DNA of 50,399 nt from Bacillota bacterium (GCA_023412855.1 JAEZRJ010000030.1:1-50399); one strand, 5' to 3'. Shown: positions 19,042 through 26,381, numbered from the stretch's first letter. Notes: a model not told the origin generated them from the letters alone. Numbers and translations: made by a program.

Positions 19042-20427
19042 TTACTCAGCCAATGCTGCTTTTATCATAATAGCGCATTCTATGCGCTTTCTTTGCAGTT
19101 CGCAGCCCAAATCGTAGACGTCGTTTATGTCGCCTTTAAAATTGTAAGAATTCGCCGCACAGCCTCCGCTGCAGTAGAACTTGGCAAAACACTCCTTACA
19201 CTTATCCTTTGAGTAAACGTTGCAGGTCTTAAATTCTTCTTTAATATCAGTGCGGACGACACCTTCATCAACATTTCCCATCAAAAATTCTTCCTGCCCG
19301 ACGAATTGATGACAGGGATACAAATCTCCCCATGGGGTCACAGCCAGATATTCCGTACCGGAACCGCAGCCGGACAAACGCTTCGCCACACATGGTCCGC
19401 CTTCCAGATCCACCATAAAGTGAAAGAAATTAACCGGCTTTCCCATCCTTCTTCTCTCCAGAAGATCCAATGCGAGCTTGTCATATTCAGCAAACAGCCT
19501 GTCCAGATCCTCTTCCCGAAGTGCATAATCCTCCTCCGGCTTCGCCACTACCGGCTCCACCGATATTTGCTCAAAGCCCAGGTCCGCAAGGTGGGCCACA
19601 TCTTCAGAAAAGTCCTGATTGTTTCTTGTAAAAGTACCTCGCACGTAGTAGTTCATCTGTTCCCGGCTCTGAGCGAGCTTCTTAAACTTAGGAACAATCT
19701 CCTCATAGCTTCCTTGTCCGCCTCTGTGGGGGCGCATCTTATCGTTGGTACTCTTTCTTCCGTCGATACTGAGCACTACATTGCTCATTTCCCTATTGAC
19801 GAATTCCATGACCTCGTCATTTAATAAGACACCGTTGGTCGTAAGGGTAAAACGGAATTTCTTATGATTTGCTTCCTCCAGACTTCGCCCGTAAGTTACC
19901 AGATTCTTCACCACCTGCCAGTTCATGAGTGGCTCTCCTCCAAAGAAATCCACCTCCAGATTGATGCGGTTCCCTGAATTATCCACCAGAAAGTCAAGTG
20001 CCTTCTTTCCCGTCTCGAAGCTCATAAGCGCCCGTCTTCCATGATACTCTCCTTCTTCTGCAAAGCAATATTTGCAGGCGAGATTACAGTCATGGGCTAT
20101 GTGCAGGCAAAGAGCCTTTACTACCGTCTCCCGATTCTTAAAATCTCCGATATATTTTTCGTAGATATCCGGCGCATACAAAATCCCTTCCGCCTTCAAA
20201 GCCAGAATCTCCTCCAGAGCCTCTTTTATCTCCTCTTCTTCATAAGGAAGAATCTCCTCATTTAAAGCCGCCCTTGTAAGCGCATTCACATCCTCCGGCG
20301 TTCCTTTTTCCAGCAATTTCTCCACTATCTTCATTAAATCATAAACAATGTCGTCTACCACATGCACTGCTCCGCTGTTCACATCCAGCACGATGTTGTA
20401 TCCATTGTTCTTATACTGATGTATCAC
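19042..20427 (-). CDS. scfB: SCIFF peptide maturase, radical SAM/SPASM protein (CteB/ScfB type)
   Basis: A radical SAM enzyme that installs thioether cross-links from Cys sulfurs in the SCIFF peptide. An N-terminal peptide-recognition region contains YNIVLDVNSGAVHVVDD. The radical SAM cluster motif is CNLACKYCF (CX3CX2C), followed by VDFFGGEPLMN. The C-terminal SPASM region supplies the auxiliary cluster cysteines, ending CKECFAKFYCSGGC. I choose GTG 20427 (462 residues), since AAAGGAAA lies just upstream and family members begin close to IHQYKNNGYN. The longer in-frame ATG at 20478 lacks a ribosome-binding site and follows a hairpin. Its substrate gene lies 109 bp upstream. Confidence 0.93.
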   Translation of the reverse strand: MIHQYKNNGYNIVLDVNSGAVHVVDDIVYDLMKIVEKLLEKGTPEDVNALTRAALNEEILPYEEEEIKEALEEILALKAEGILYAPDIYEKYIGDFKNRETVVKALCLHIAHDCNLACKYCFAEEGEYHGRRALMSFETGKKALDFLVDNSGNRINLEVDFFGGEPLMNWQVVKNLVTYGRSLEEANHKKFRFTLTTNGVLLNDEVMEFVNREMSNVVLSIDGRKSTNDKMRPHRGGQGSYEEIVPKFKKLAQSREQMNYYVRGTFTRNNQDFSEDVAHLADLGFEQISVEPVVAKPEEDYALREEDLDRLFAEYDKLALDLLERRRMGKPVNFFHFMVDLEGGPCVAKRLSGCGSGTEYLAVTPWGDLYPCHQFVGQEEFLMGNVDEGVVRTDIKEEFKTCNVYSKDKCKECFAKFYCSGGCAANSYNFKGDINDVYDLGCELQRKRIECAIMIKAALAE

Positions 20428-20488
20428 TTCGTTATTTCCTTTCTTATCTCCAACTGCTTCTATCCGCTTTTCATACAAAACGTATAAT

Positions 20489-20512
20489 AAGCAGCGATTT
20501 ACATCGCTGCTT
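20489..20512 (-). terminator. Hairpin between SCIFF peptide and maturase genes (attenuator candidate)
   Basis: AAGCAGCGAT-loop-ATCGCTGCTT is a perfect 10-bp stem with a four-base loop. It lies 23 bp after the scfA stop codon and 61 bp before the GTG start of the maturase. The T-run after it is weak (TTATTATACGTTTTG), so partial read-through is likely. That would give more peptide than enzyme. Confidence 0.6.
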
Positions 20513-20535
20513 ACAAAAACCTGTGATCCCTTAGC

Positions 20536-20679
20536 TTATTTCACCTTCTCGCAACTCTGATTACCAACGGTGCAAGATGTCTTACAAGCTGACTGGCAAG
20601 ATGTCTGACACTCTCCACATCCGCCTTTTTTCATGGATTCTTTATAATCTCTCGTGCTTAATGTCTTAATATGTTTCAT
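20536..20679 (-). CDS. scfA: SCIFF ribosomal peptide precursor (six cysteines in forty-five residues)
   Basis: A 47-codon gene read by eye on the minus strand from ATG 20679 to TAA 20536. The peptide begins MKHIKTLSTRDYKESMKKGG and has six cysteines at residues 21, 24, 28, 32, 36 and 43. It ends NQSCEKVK. This matches the SCIFF family, a ranthipeptide-type RiPP precursor nearly universal in Clostridia, whose thioether links are made by the adjacent radical SAM enzyme. A strong AAGGAGG site lies 8 bp upstream. The first 20 residues act as leader. The biological function of mature SCIFF is unsettled; links to quorum-type regulation have been suggested in some clostridia. Confidence 0.95.
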   Translation of the reverse strand: MKHIKTLSTRDYKESMKKGGCGECQTSCQSACKTSCTVGNQSCEKVK

Positions 20680-20713
20680 AACAAAGCCTCCTTACGTTTC
20701 ATAAACTTATTGT

Positions 20714-20742
20714 AGTATAGCATAAATCATTCATAAGGAAAA
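20714..20742 (-). promoter_or_regulatory. Promoter candidate for scfA
   Basis: On the minus strand, TTTTCC, a 17-base spacer, then TATACT with an extended TGC in front. The -10 is near consensus and the -35 is weak. It starts 12 bp after the end of the upstream membrane-protein gene, so scfA can be transcribed separately. Confidence 0.45.
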
Positions 20743-20753
20743 GCATTTTTTTT

Positions 20754-21167
20754 CTAGCTCAGCATCCCGCCTAACATCCCGCTGCCCCCGCATAAAAGAA
20801 ATACTGTTAAGGCGTTGGAACCCACATCCTGCAGGCTATGATTCACGATTAATGAGACCAGCGCCAGCACAGCGAAATACAGCACTCCCATCAAAAGTCC
20901 CCACAAAAATTTTCTGTTTCCCATCCGTTTCCCGGCTATGAATCCTGCCAAAAAGGTTACCGCTATGTAAACTAAAATGATGCAAATATTGACCACCTTC
21001 TCCTGAAGGCTGAACCGGTATAGTATTAAAGCGAGCAAAAGTAAAAGTCCGGCCGTTAAAACATAAGAAAATAGAAGACATTTCAGCAAGAATATATTAT
21101 GTAAACTGATTCCTCCATCTTCCTTCGCATATGTGCTTTTTCCTCTTCGCAACCCTATATTTCTCAT
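20754..21167 (-). CDS. Small four-helix membrane protein, TIGR04086/YrzE-like
   Basis: A 137-residue membrane protein with four predicted helices starting around residues 27, 56, 86 and 114. Helix 2 runs into FLAGFIAGKRMGNRKFLWG, where a glycine-rich helix pair is joined by a basic loop, as in the TIGR04086/YrzE family. Function is not known. The gene stands immediately upstream of the SCIFF peptide, as I recall for other Clostridia, where it often follows yajC. No yajC is present here; the upstream gap holds a family C element instead. The ATG at 21167 follows AAAGGGGA. The family assignment rests on my reading of the sequence pattern. Confidence 0.7.
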   Translation of the reverse strand: MRNIGLRRGKSTYAKEDGGISLHNIFLLKCLLFSYVLTAGLLLLLALILYRFSLQEKVVNICIILVYIAVTFLAGFIAGKRMGNRKFLWGLLMGVLYFAVLALVSLIVNHSLQDVGSNALTVFLLCGGSGMLGGMLS

Positions 21168-21215
21168 ACAAATCCCCTTTCCTCTTTTTTCTTCGCTTCC
21201 TTCTCTTTTCCTATG

Positions 21216-21372
21216 GAATAATGGTTACTATTCAGCCATGAATATCGCAAGGTGTTTTTTGTGAGCGAAGGTCACAAAAAACCCGGGGAGGCAGGCGAGA
21301 AATACTGCACAGCAGTATTTCTGTGCAGTATTTATTGCTATGAAGCCGAAGGCTGAATAGTAATGAATAAGG
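21216..21372 (-). mobile_element. Family C MITE-like element, copy C1 with 8-bp flanking repeats
   Basis: The element spans 21224-21364 (141 bp). Its termini are GTTACTATTCAGCC and GGCTGAATAGTAAT, a 13-bp inverted repeat with a mismatched outermost base. It is flanked by GAATAATG (21216-21223) and GAATAAGG (21365-21372), a 7/8 match. The interior includes AATACTGCACAG-CAGTATTT-CTGTGCAGTATT, which can form two mutually exclusive hairpins. No ORF is present. It ends 29 bp before the -35 of the next gene. Confidence 0.78.
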
Positions 21373-21392
21373 CTATTATAAGTTATTCCGAC

Positions 21393-21421
21393 TTGACACC
21401 CGTTATGCTATATTGTAATAT
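21393..21421 (+). promoter_or_regulatory. Strong sigma-A promoter for the CorC-like gene
   Basis: TTGACA, a 17-base spacer, then TAATAT: a consensus -35 and a near-consensus -10. The TTG start codon at 21482 is 61 bp downstream. The family C element ends at 21364 and does not disrupt it. Confidence 0.8.
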
Positions 21422-21481
21422 TTCAAATAAGTACATGGAAATAAATTCCACACAGATTACCACATAAGGAGTGATTATATT

Positions 21482-22840
21482 TTGGATACCTCTGGTGTCA
21501 TACAACTTATCGTTATCATTATTTCAGTCGGATTATCAGCCTTTTTCTCTTCTGCGGGAACCGCACTTTCCTCAGTAAATAAAGTGCGCATAAAAGCGCT
21601 GTCCGACGAAGGCAGCCCTAACGCCTCCATCGTATTAAAGCTTCTGAACAATCATGGTAAAATGGCAAACACCATTCTTACCGGAAAATATATTGTCAAC
21701 CTGACTGCATCTTATCTTGTCATGATTCTCACTTTTACCTTCTACGGAAGATACGCGACAGCCGTAACAACCGGCATTCTGGTTCTTGTACTTCTGCTTG
21801 TCGGAGAAACTATCCCTCAAAATACTGCTATCATCTATCCTGAAAAAATTTCATTGCTTTGCTCCAGACCGGTTCTGTTTTTTATGTATCTGTTTACTCC
21901 TATCGTATATATTTTAGACAAAACAGCCCTTGGCATTTCCAAGCTTTTTCATACGAATATCCGCCAAAAAGGGGAATTTATGACGGAGGACGAGTTCAAG
22001 ACCTATGTGGATGCAAGTCACGAGGAGGGCGTAATCGAATCGGAAGAGCGGGAAATCATTTATAATGTCTTTGATTTTATCGAAACGATGGCGAAAGATG
22101 TAATGATTCCCCGCATCGACATGGTCAGCGTAGACTTAAACATGAAATACGACGAGGTGCTGAATATATTTAAGGAATCCATGTATACCAGACTTCCCGT
22201 TTATGAAGAGCATAAGGATAATATCGTAGGCCTCATTAATATCAAGGACTTCATCCTCCTGACGGATAAGGAAAATTTCCATGTAAAGGATATTCTCAGG
22301 GAAGCCTATTACACCTACGAATATAAGAAAACTTCTGATTTAATGATAGAAATGCGGGAAATTGCTGCCAACGTGGCATTCATCATGAACGAATACGGCG
22401 CTACCGCCGGCATGATAACAATGGAAGATTTGTTAGAAGAAATCGTCGGCGAGATCAGAGATGAATACGACGGCGATGAGGAGGAGCTGATTCAGCCAAT
22501 CGATGACAACACCTATCTCGTAGAAGGCGGAATGAAGTTAGACGACATCAACGCCGTCTTGGAAACCAATCTGGAATCTGAGGATTACGATTCCATAGGC
22601 GGCCTGATCATCGAATCCCTCGACAGACTCCCTTCAGACGAAGAGACCATCGTCATCTCCTCCGGCATTACCTTACAAGTAAAAGGAATCGGACAGAACC
22701 GTATTAAAAAAGTACTGATGACACTGCCTGTAAAAGCACCCCTCCCAGAACTGGAATCGACAGAAAAAGAGCCCCCTGCCGAATATCGGGTCAGCGATAT
22801 CGAAGAGGACTTGATAGAAAACCGTGATTCTCATTCCTAA
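21482..22840 (+). CDS. Hemolysin-family CNNM/CBS domain protein (CorC/HlyC-like)
   Basis: A 452-residue membrane protein of the CNNM/CorC family, associated with magnesium or other cation efflux. The N-terminal DUF21 domain has three or four helices (residues 1-180), including LIVIIISVGLSAFFSSAGTA. Two CBS domains follow (about 205-325), beginning VMIPRIDMVSVD. The C-terminal CorC_HlyC domain (about 345-430) contains GGMKLDDINAVLE. Translation appears to begin at TTG 21482, with AAGGAG nine bases upstream; no better ATG lies nearby. The stop overlaps the convergent phosphatase gene by 4 bp. Its cation is not determinable from sequence. Confidence 0.88.
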   Translation: MDTSGVIQLIVIIISVGLSAFFSSAGTALSSVNKVRIKALSDEGSPNASIVLKLLNNHGKMANTILTGKYIVNLTASYLVMILTFTFYGRYATAVTTGILVLVLLLVGETIPQNTAIIYPEKISLLCSRPVLFFMYLFTPIVYILDKTALGISKLFHTNIRQKGEFMTEDEFKTYVDASHEEGVIESEEREIIYNVFDFIETMAKDVMIPRIDMVSVDLNMKYDEVLNIFKESMYTRLPVYEEHKDNIVGLINIKDFILLTDKENFHVKDILREAYYTYEYKKTSDLMIEMREIAANVAFIMNEYGATAGMITMEDLLEEIVGEIRDEYDGDEEELIQPIDDNTYLVEGGMKLDDINAVLETNLESEDYDSIGGLIIESLDRLPSDEETIVISSGITLQVKGIGQNRIKKVLMTLPVKAPLPELESTEKEPPAEYRVSDIEEDLIENRDSHS

Positions 22841-23499
22841 GCCTGCAATAAATCCAATATTTCCAAAGGGTCGTCGGCAAACACCTTGCCGCCGGCCTTT
22901 TGCTGTTCTTCCTTCGTCCGAAATCCCCAAGTAACCGAAATGCAATCCATGAAAGCGTTCTTCGCCGTAGCGATATCCACCTCGGAATCCCCTACATACA
23001 CAGCAGTTTCCCGGGTGCTCCCAAGCAATTTCAACGCTTCTATTACCGTATCAGGAGCCGGCTTTCTATTAATATTCTCCTTCTCCCCAATCGCCACCTG
23101 AATATACTCTGCGAAATACTGCTCTTTCAGCTCCTGTACCGCATCGTAATACTTATTGGAGACAATCGCCATCTTATAACCCCTGCGTTTTAGTTCCACA
23201 AGCAGTTCCTCCACATGGTCATAAAGCCCCGTCTTATCGTTACAGTGCAAGGAATAATGCTCTTTAAAAATCTCGAACACCCTCTCGAACTTCGGGTTCT
23301 CCCTCCCTTCCGGTACGGAAAGCTCCACTAGTCTCATCACGCCGTTCCCTACAAAACGCCTGACTTCCTCCATACTGCGAAGCGGCATGCCAGCCTTATC
23401 CAAAGCGAAATTCACACTTTCCTTCAAGTCCTCCAATGTATTTAATAGCGTACCGTCCAAATCGAAAATAACGGTATCCCACTTTCTCTTTTCTAACAT
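22837..23499 (-). CDS. HAD-family phosphatase, phosphoglycolate phosphatase-like
   Basis: A 220-residue HAD hydrolase with an alpha-helical cap. Motif I is FDLDGTLLNT (nucleophile Asp and acid/base Asp), motif II is VSNKYY, and motifs III/IV are NRKPAPD and YVGDSEVDIATAKNA. Size and cap type match the Gph/PpaX group, but HAD substrates cannot be read from sequence. The gene is convergent with the CorC-like gene and shares 4 bp of stop-codon sequence with it. Upstream is a repeat-filled gap with copies B2 and C2. Confidence 0.88.
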   Translation of the reverse strand: MLEKRKWDTVIFDLDGTLLNTLEDLKESVNFALDKAGMPLRSMEEVRRFVGNGVMRLVELSVPEGRENPKFERVFEIFKEHYSLHCNDKTGLYDHVEELLVELKRRGYKMAIVSNKYYDAVQELKEQYFAEYIQVAIGEKENINRKPAPDTVIEALKLLGSTRETAVYVGDSEVDIATAKNAFMDCISVTWGFRTKEEQQKAGGKVFADDPLEILDLLQA

Positions 23500-23536
23500 T
23501 TTTTATCTCTCCTTTACTTTTTTATTTTTTATTGCC

Positions 23537-23648
23537 GGAACAAAAGTGTGCTGCGCATACTCCCGCAGCCAAGACTTCGGCAGCACAGCTTTTGTTCCGC
23601 GCGCGTAGCTGCGCATCTATCTTTCTTTAATAGTAGCACTTTCCTATT
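23537..23648 (-). repeat. Family B composite palindromic repeat, copy B2
   Basis: A full copy in minus orientation. It has the large GGAACAAAAG/CTTTTGTTCC palindrome, the GCGCGCGTAGCTGCGCAT segment, and the hairpin AATAGTA-GCAC-TTTCCTATT. It lies 38 bp upstream of the HAD phosphatase start and might affect its expression. Confidence 0.75.
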
Positions 23649-23723
23649 AAAAGAAAAGCTGACTCAATCCCCCCGATTATAAAATACTAACACAAATTTG
23701 TAAAGAATCTCCTTTTTATCGCT

Positions 23724-23853
23724 TAGGAATCGTTACTATTCAGCCTACGGCTTTATAGCAATAATTATTGCATGCTTACACCCCCGAGGGTCCTGTGCGC
23801 AAAGCTCACCAAAACACCTCAAAATATTGAATGCTAAATGGTAACTAGAAATC
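23724..23853 (-). mobile_element. Family C MITE-like element, copy C2 with 8-bp flanking repeats
   Basis: The element spans 23732-23845 (114 bp). One end is GTTACTATTCAGCC; the other is a degenerate GCTAAATGGTAAC (11/14 against the expected terminus). Flanks are TAGGAATC (23724-23731) and TAGAAATC (23846-23853), a 7/8 match. Its reverse complement aligns with C1 across AGGTGTTTT, GTGAGC and ATTGCTAT. It appears to be an older, decayed insertion. Confidence 0.72.
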
Positions 23854-23873
23854 CCAAAAATCATTTTTACCGA

Positions 23874-23903
23874 TTGAAAAACTCTCTCTATATATGGTAG
23901 AAT
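23874..23903 (+). promoter_or_regulatory. Promoter candidate for the exported Cys-motif protein
   Basis: TTGAAA, an 18-base spacer, then TAGAAT on the plus strand. The ATG is 42 bp downstream. It starts 29 bp after the end of element C2. Confidence 0.6.
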
Positions 23904-23945
23904 AGAAAACAGAATACTACTATAAAACCTAAGGATAAAACACGT

Positions 23946-24452
23946 ATGAAAATAGTTAAGAGAATTACCTATACACTGCTTGGCCTTGTTTTAACAGGTG
24001 CCGTCGTACTCGTCGGTATCATATTGTTTGCGGAATACAGCGGCAGACGTTTTACCCCCGGTTCCACCAAGGTGGCAGAAGGCATTGAGGACGATAAATC
24101 CCGTCTGGTATACGATGAAAATGGCAATGTCGTAGAGTTGCCAAGTGAAAGTTCTGACTCACCAGCCACAACCGGGCAAGAGACCAGCGCTCCCGTGCAG
24201 GATATTCCTTCCGGGGATGCTTCTGCTCCTTCTGCAGATTCGGTACAAGAAATTGCTGCCGAAACAGAGTCTGCTTCTGAAGAAGACAACATAGAGCGTG
24301 TTTATGTCATGGATATGGGTGTAAACCTTTTCCATACGTCAGACTGCCCTTATGTTCAGGAGATAAAGCCAGAGGATCTTTCCGAAATGACTACTTCCCG
24401 TGCGAAGATTTTAAACGCAGGCTATCAGCCTTGCACCTCCTGCAATCCATAG
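23946..24452 (+). CDS. Exported or membrane-anchored protein with C-terminal Cys-rich metal-binding-like domain
   Basis: A 168-residue protein I do not recognise as a named family. Residues 8-29 form a hydrophobic signal or anchor helix (LLGLVLTGAVVLVGIILFAE) after a basic N-terminus. Residues 30-115 are low-complexity and Ser/Ala/Glu-rich, like an extracytoplasmic linker. The C-terminal 50 residues hold NLFHTSDCPYV and YQPCTSCNP, a His/Cys pattern like the small zinc-binding domains at the ends of some secreted nucleases and ComEC-like proteins. The zinc binding is inferred. It precedes the amidase gene by 105 bp on the same strand, which suggests a cell-envelope role. Confidence 0.7.
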   Translation: MKIVKRITYTLLGLVLTGAVVLVGIILFAEYSGRRFTPGSTKVAEGIEDDKSRLVYDENGNVVELPSESSDSPATTGQETSAPVQDIPSGDASAPSADSVQEIAAETESASEEDNIERVYVMDMGVNLFHTSDCPYVQEIKPEDLSEMTTSRAKILNAGYQPCTSCNP

Positions 24453-24557
24453 TCGCTTTGCCGTAGCTGCCTTTTAGCCCTCGTATAATTTGCAACTTGC
24501 TGTACCGATATTCACCTGTTCGCATATAGTAAAATTAAGTAAATTTATGGTGATTAT

Positions 24558-25097
24558 ATGGCATATACAGTTGTTTTAGACGCTGGACATGGAGGCGCCA
24601 ATCCCGGCGCAGTTTATAATGGAAGGCAGGAGAAAGACGATACACTCCGCCTCACTCTGGCAATTGGCCAGTTGCTTGAAAATGCAGGCATAAATGTCGT
24701 CTATACAAGAACCACCGATATATACGAAAGTCCGGCCCAAAAGGCCGCCGAAGCAAATCAGGCCGGAGCCGATTTTTTCGTATCCATCCACCGCAATTCC
24801 AGTGTATATCCTAATCAGTACACCGGAATCGAGACATTAGTATACAGTCTTTACGGACCTGCCGCGGAAATGGCAGCAAACATTAATGAAAATCTTGAGG
24901 CTCTCGGCTTCGTTAACCACGGAGTCAATGAACGCACGAATCTGATTGTTCTAAATCAGACACAGATGCCCTCTTTATTGGTAGAAGTCGGGTTCATCAA
25001 TAACGAGCAGGACAACGCCCTTTTCGACAGCCGCTTTCAAGAAATTGCTCAGGCCATTGCCGATGGTATTATAGATACATTAAACACACAAGGATAA
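24558..25097 (+). CDS. N-acetylmuramoyl-L-alanine amidase (Amidase_3), no signal peptide
   Basis: A 179-residue zinc amidase that cuts the bond between MurNAc and the stem peptide. The family motifs are LDAGHGG (zinc His), GRQEKDDTL (zinc Glu), SIHRNSS (zinc His) and LLVEVGFINN (catalytic Glu). The whole protein is one catalytic domain. It starts directly at MAYTVVLDAGHGG with no signal peptide, membrane helix or wall-binding repeat. That is typical of phage-type endolysins or of cytosolically made autolysins released by other means. No holin or phage gene is near. The ribosome-binding site (GGTGATT) is weak. A strong hairpin terminator follows. Confidence 0.9.
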   Translation: MAYTVVLDAGHGGANPGAVYNGRQEKDDTLRLTLAIGQLLENAGINVVYTRTTDIYESPAQKAAEANQAGADFFVSIHRNSSVYPNQYTGIETLVYSLYGPAAEMAANINENLEALGFVNHGVNERTNLIVLNQTQMPSLLVEVGFINNEQDNALFDSRFQEIAQAIADGIIDTLNTQG

Positions 25098-25123
25098 AGC
25101 ACATAATATTTTTTGCTTTAAAA

Positions 25124-25180
25124 AGGGTATTTCATATATTTGTGTCAATGCACAATTATATAAAATACCCTCTGTTTTTA
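25124..25180 (+). terminator. Terminator after the amidase gene
   Basis: AGGGTATTT (25124-25132) pairs with AAATACCCT (25163-25171). An inner TTGTG/CACAA stem and AT-rich pairing lie between. The tail is CTGTTTTTA on the plus strand. Confidence 0.75.
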
Positions 25181-25190
25181 TATTTATATA

Positions 25191-25250
25191 ATTAGGAAAG
25201 TACGCCTATTACATAAAAAATGGATGCGCAGCTATGCGCGCAGGACAAAC
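25191..25250 (+). repeat. Family B repeat, truncated copy B3
   Basis: It has the small hairpin (ATTAGGAAAGTACGCCTATT) and the GC-rich ATGCGCAGCTATGCGCGC segment. It stops after the first bases of the large palindrome (GGACAAA). The second half is missing, so this is a broken copy. Confidence 0.65.
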
Positions 25251-25266
25251 ACTCTCTTATTCTTCG

Positions 25267-25995
25267 CTATACCCTTGCCTTAAAGCTTCCTTCCGGGCTT
25301 CTATCTTTGGCAAGCGTGCTGTATTCTCCTGATTTATTGTAAGAGTCCATCAGGTAATTATGATTTTCACCCTTGAGACTTACGTTAAGCTGAGTTGTAC
25401 TTTTCACATTCTTGGACTTTTTCCACAAACCTGTCGCGTTCAAAACAGTTTCTTCGAATTTCTGAAGAAACCTTCGCAAATTTCCCTGCTCTTTTTTCAG
25501 GCCGCCGCTGACGGCACCCTCTATCTCGCTTACCTTCCTCGCATTTTCCTCTTCAAAATCCATTTCTTCATTTTTCGGATTGTCATTTTTAATGACAGAC
25601 GTAGCGAGAATTGCTTCTTCCTGCCTGTTGCTTCCTTCCTTTTCTCCATGGTTCGACAATATCACTTCTTCACCGGAAAGAAAGGTGCTTTTTTGTGTTG
25701 TAGCCGCAGAAACATCCTTCCTATCAGCTTCTCCCTCTTCCCCTGAATCGTTCCAGAATCGCACTGCTTTGGAAACTACGCTCTTCCATCCGTTCGTTAT
25801 TATATTCCGAAAGGAAAAGGCTTCCTGCGTCTGCACCTTGACACTCTGCGCTTGATCCGTTTCCGTACCGCTTATACTTGCTGCGCCGCCGTTTTTCTCT
25901 AACGAACTTTCCTCTTCGTGGACGCAATCCGTCACCATATGTTCATGAGTCTGTGTCTGATAAGAATGATTCAAGCCACTGCTTCTTTCAATCAT
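25267..25995 (-). CDS. Hypothetical 242-residue charged protein
   Basis: I do not recognise this family. The protein is hydrophilic and rich in Glu, Lys, Ser and Asn, with no signal peptide or membrane helix. An N-terminal segment (1-45) is His/Glu-rich with two cysteines absent elsewhere. The middle is probably disordered. A helical stretch near 165-200 (LRRFLQKFEETVLNATGLW) may be amphipathic. The C-terminal segment reads YLMDSYNKSGEYSTLAKD and looks like a short conserved peptide rather than random tail. The start overlaps the upstream gene's stop by 4 nt (ATGA), so it is translated with that gene. Confidence 0.7.
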   Translation of the reverse strand: MIERSSGLNHSYQTQTHEHMVTDCVHEEESSLEKNGGAASISGTETDQAQSVKVQTQEAFSFRNIITNGWKSVVSKAVRFWNDSGEEGEADRKDVSAATTQKSTFLSGEEVILSNHGEKEGSNRQEEAILATSVIKNDNPKNEEMDFEEENARKVSEIEGAVSGGLKKEQGNLRRFLQKFEETVLNATGLWKKSKNVKSTTQLNVSLKGENHNYLMDSYNKSGEYSTLAKDRSPEGSFKARV

Positions 25996-26381
25996 AAATA
26001 TTCACCCTCTTTTTCTTTCGAGAAACCGATGTCTACGAAGGCATTGTTTCTGCGAATCACGCCAAGCCCCTCCACGACATCCTCATCGCTTCCGACTGCT
26101 ATTCCTATTCTTTTCTTATCCCTCGTTACGAGCATGATGCTGTGCGTCTCTTCTCCGACCCGTTCACGGCGAAGCCTTCCCGGGGCATCTTCCATCTTAT
26201 GATAGGCCCATACGATGTCCTGATAATACACATACAACCATTCTCTGACTCCCTGATAAAAAATAAAGTACTTTCCATACCGGACATTGCCGGCTCTCCA
26301 GGCGGTATTGTAGTCCATCCGCACCATACTCTCATTATATTCCTTCCCCGAAGCCACTTCTAACTTAGTTATTCCCTTCAT
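25992..26381 (-). CDS. Hypothetical 129-residue protein, PH-like beta-rich domain possible
   Basis: I do not recognise the family. The sequence is compact and alternates aromatic and charged residues (YGKYFIFYQGVREWLYVYYQ). It contains KRIGIAVGSDEDVVEGL, suggesting a small beta-rich domain of PH or DUF type. There is no signal peptide or membrane segment. The gene lies 31 bp after the phosphopantetheinyl transferase gene and overlaps the next unknown gene by 4 nt. It therefore belongs to the aspS-sfp-unknown-unknown unit. Confidence 0.75.
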   Translation of the reverse strand: MKGITKLEVASGKEYNESMVRMDYNTAWRAGNVRYGKYFIFYQGVREWLYVYYQDIVWAYHKMEDAPGRLRRERVGEETHSIMLVTRDKKRIGIAVGSDEDVVEGLGVIRRNNAFVDIGFSKEKEGEYL

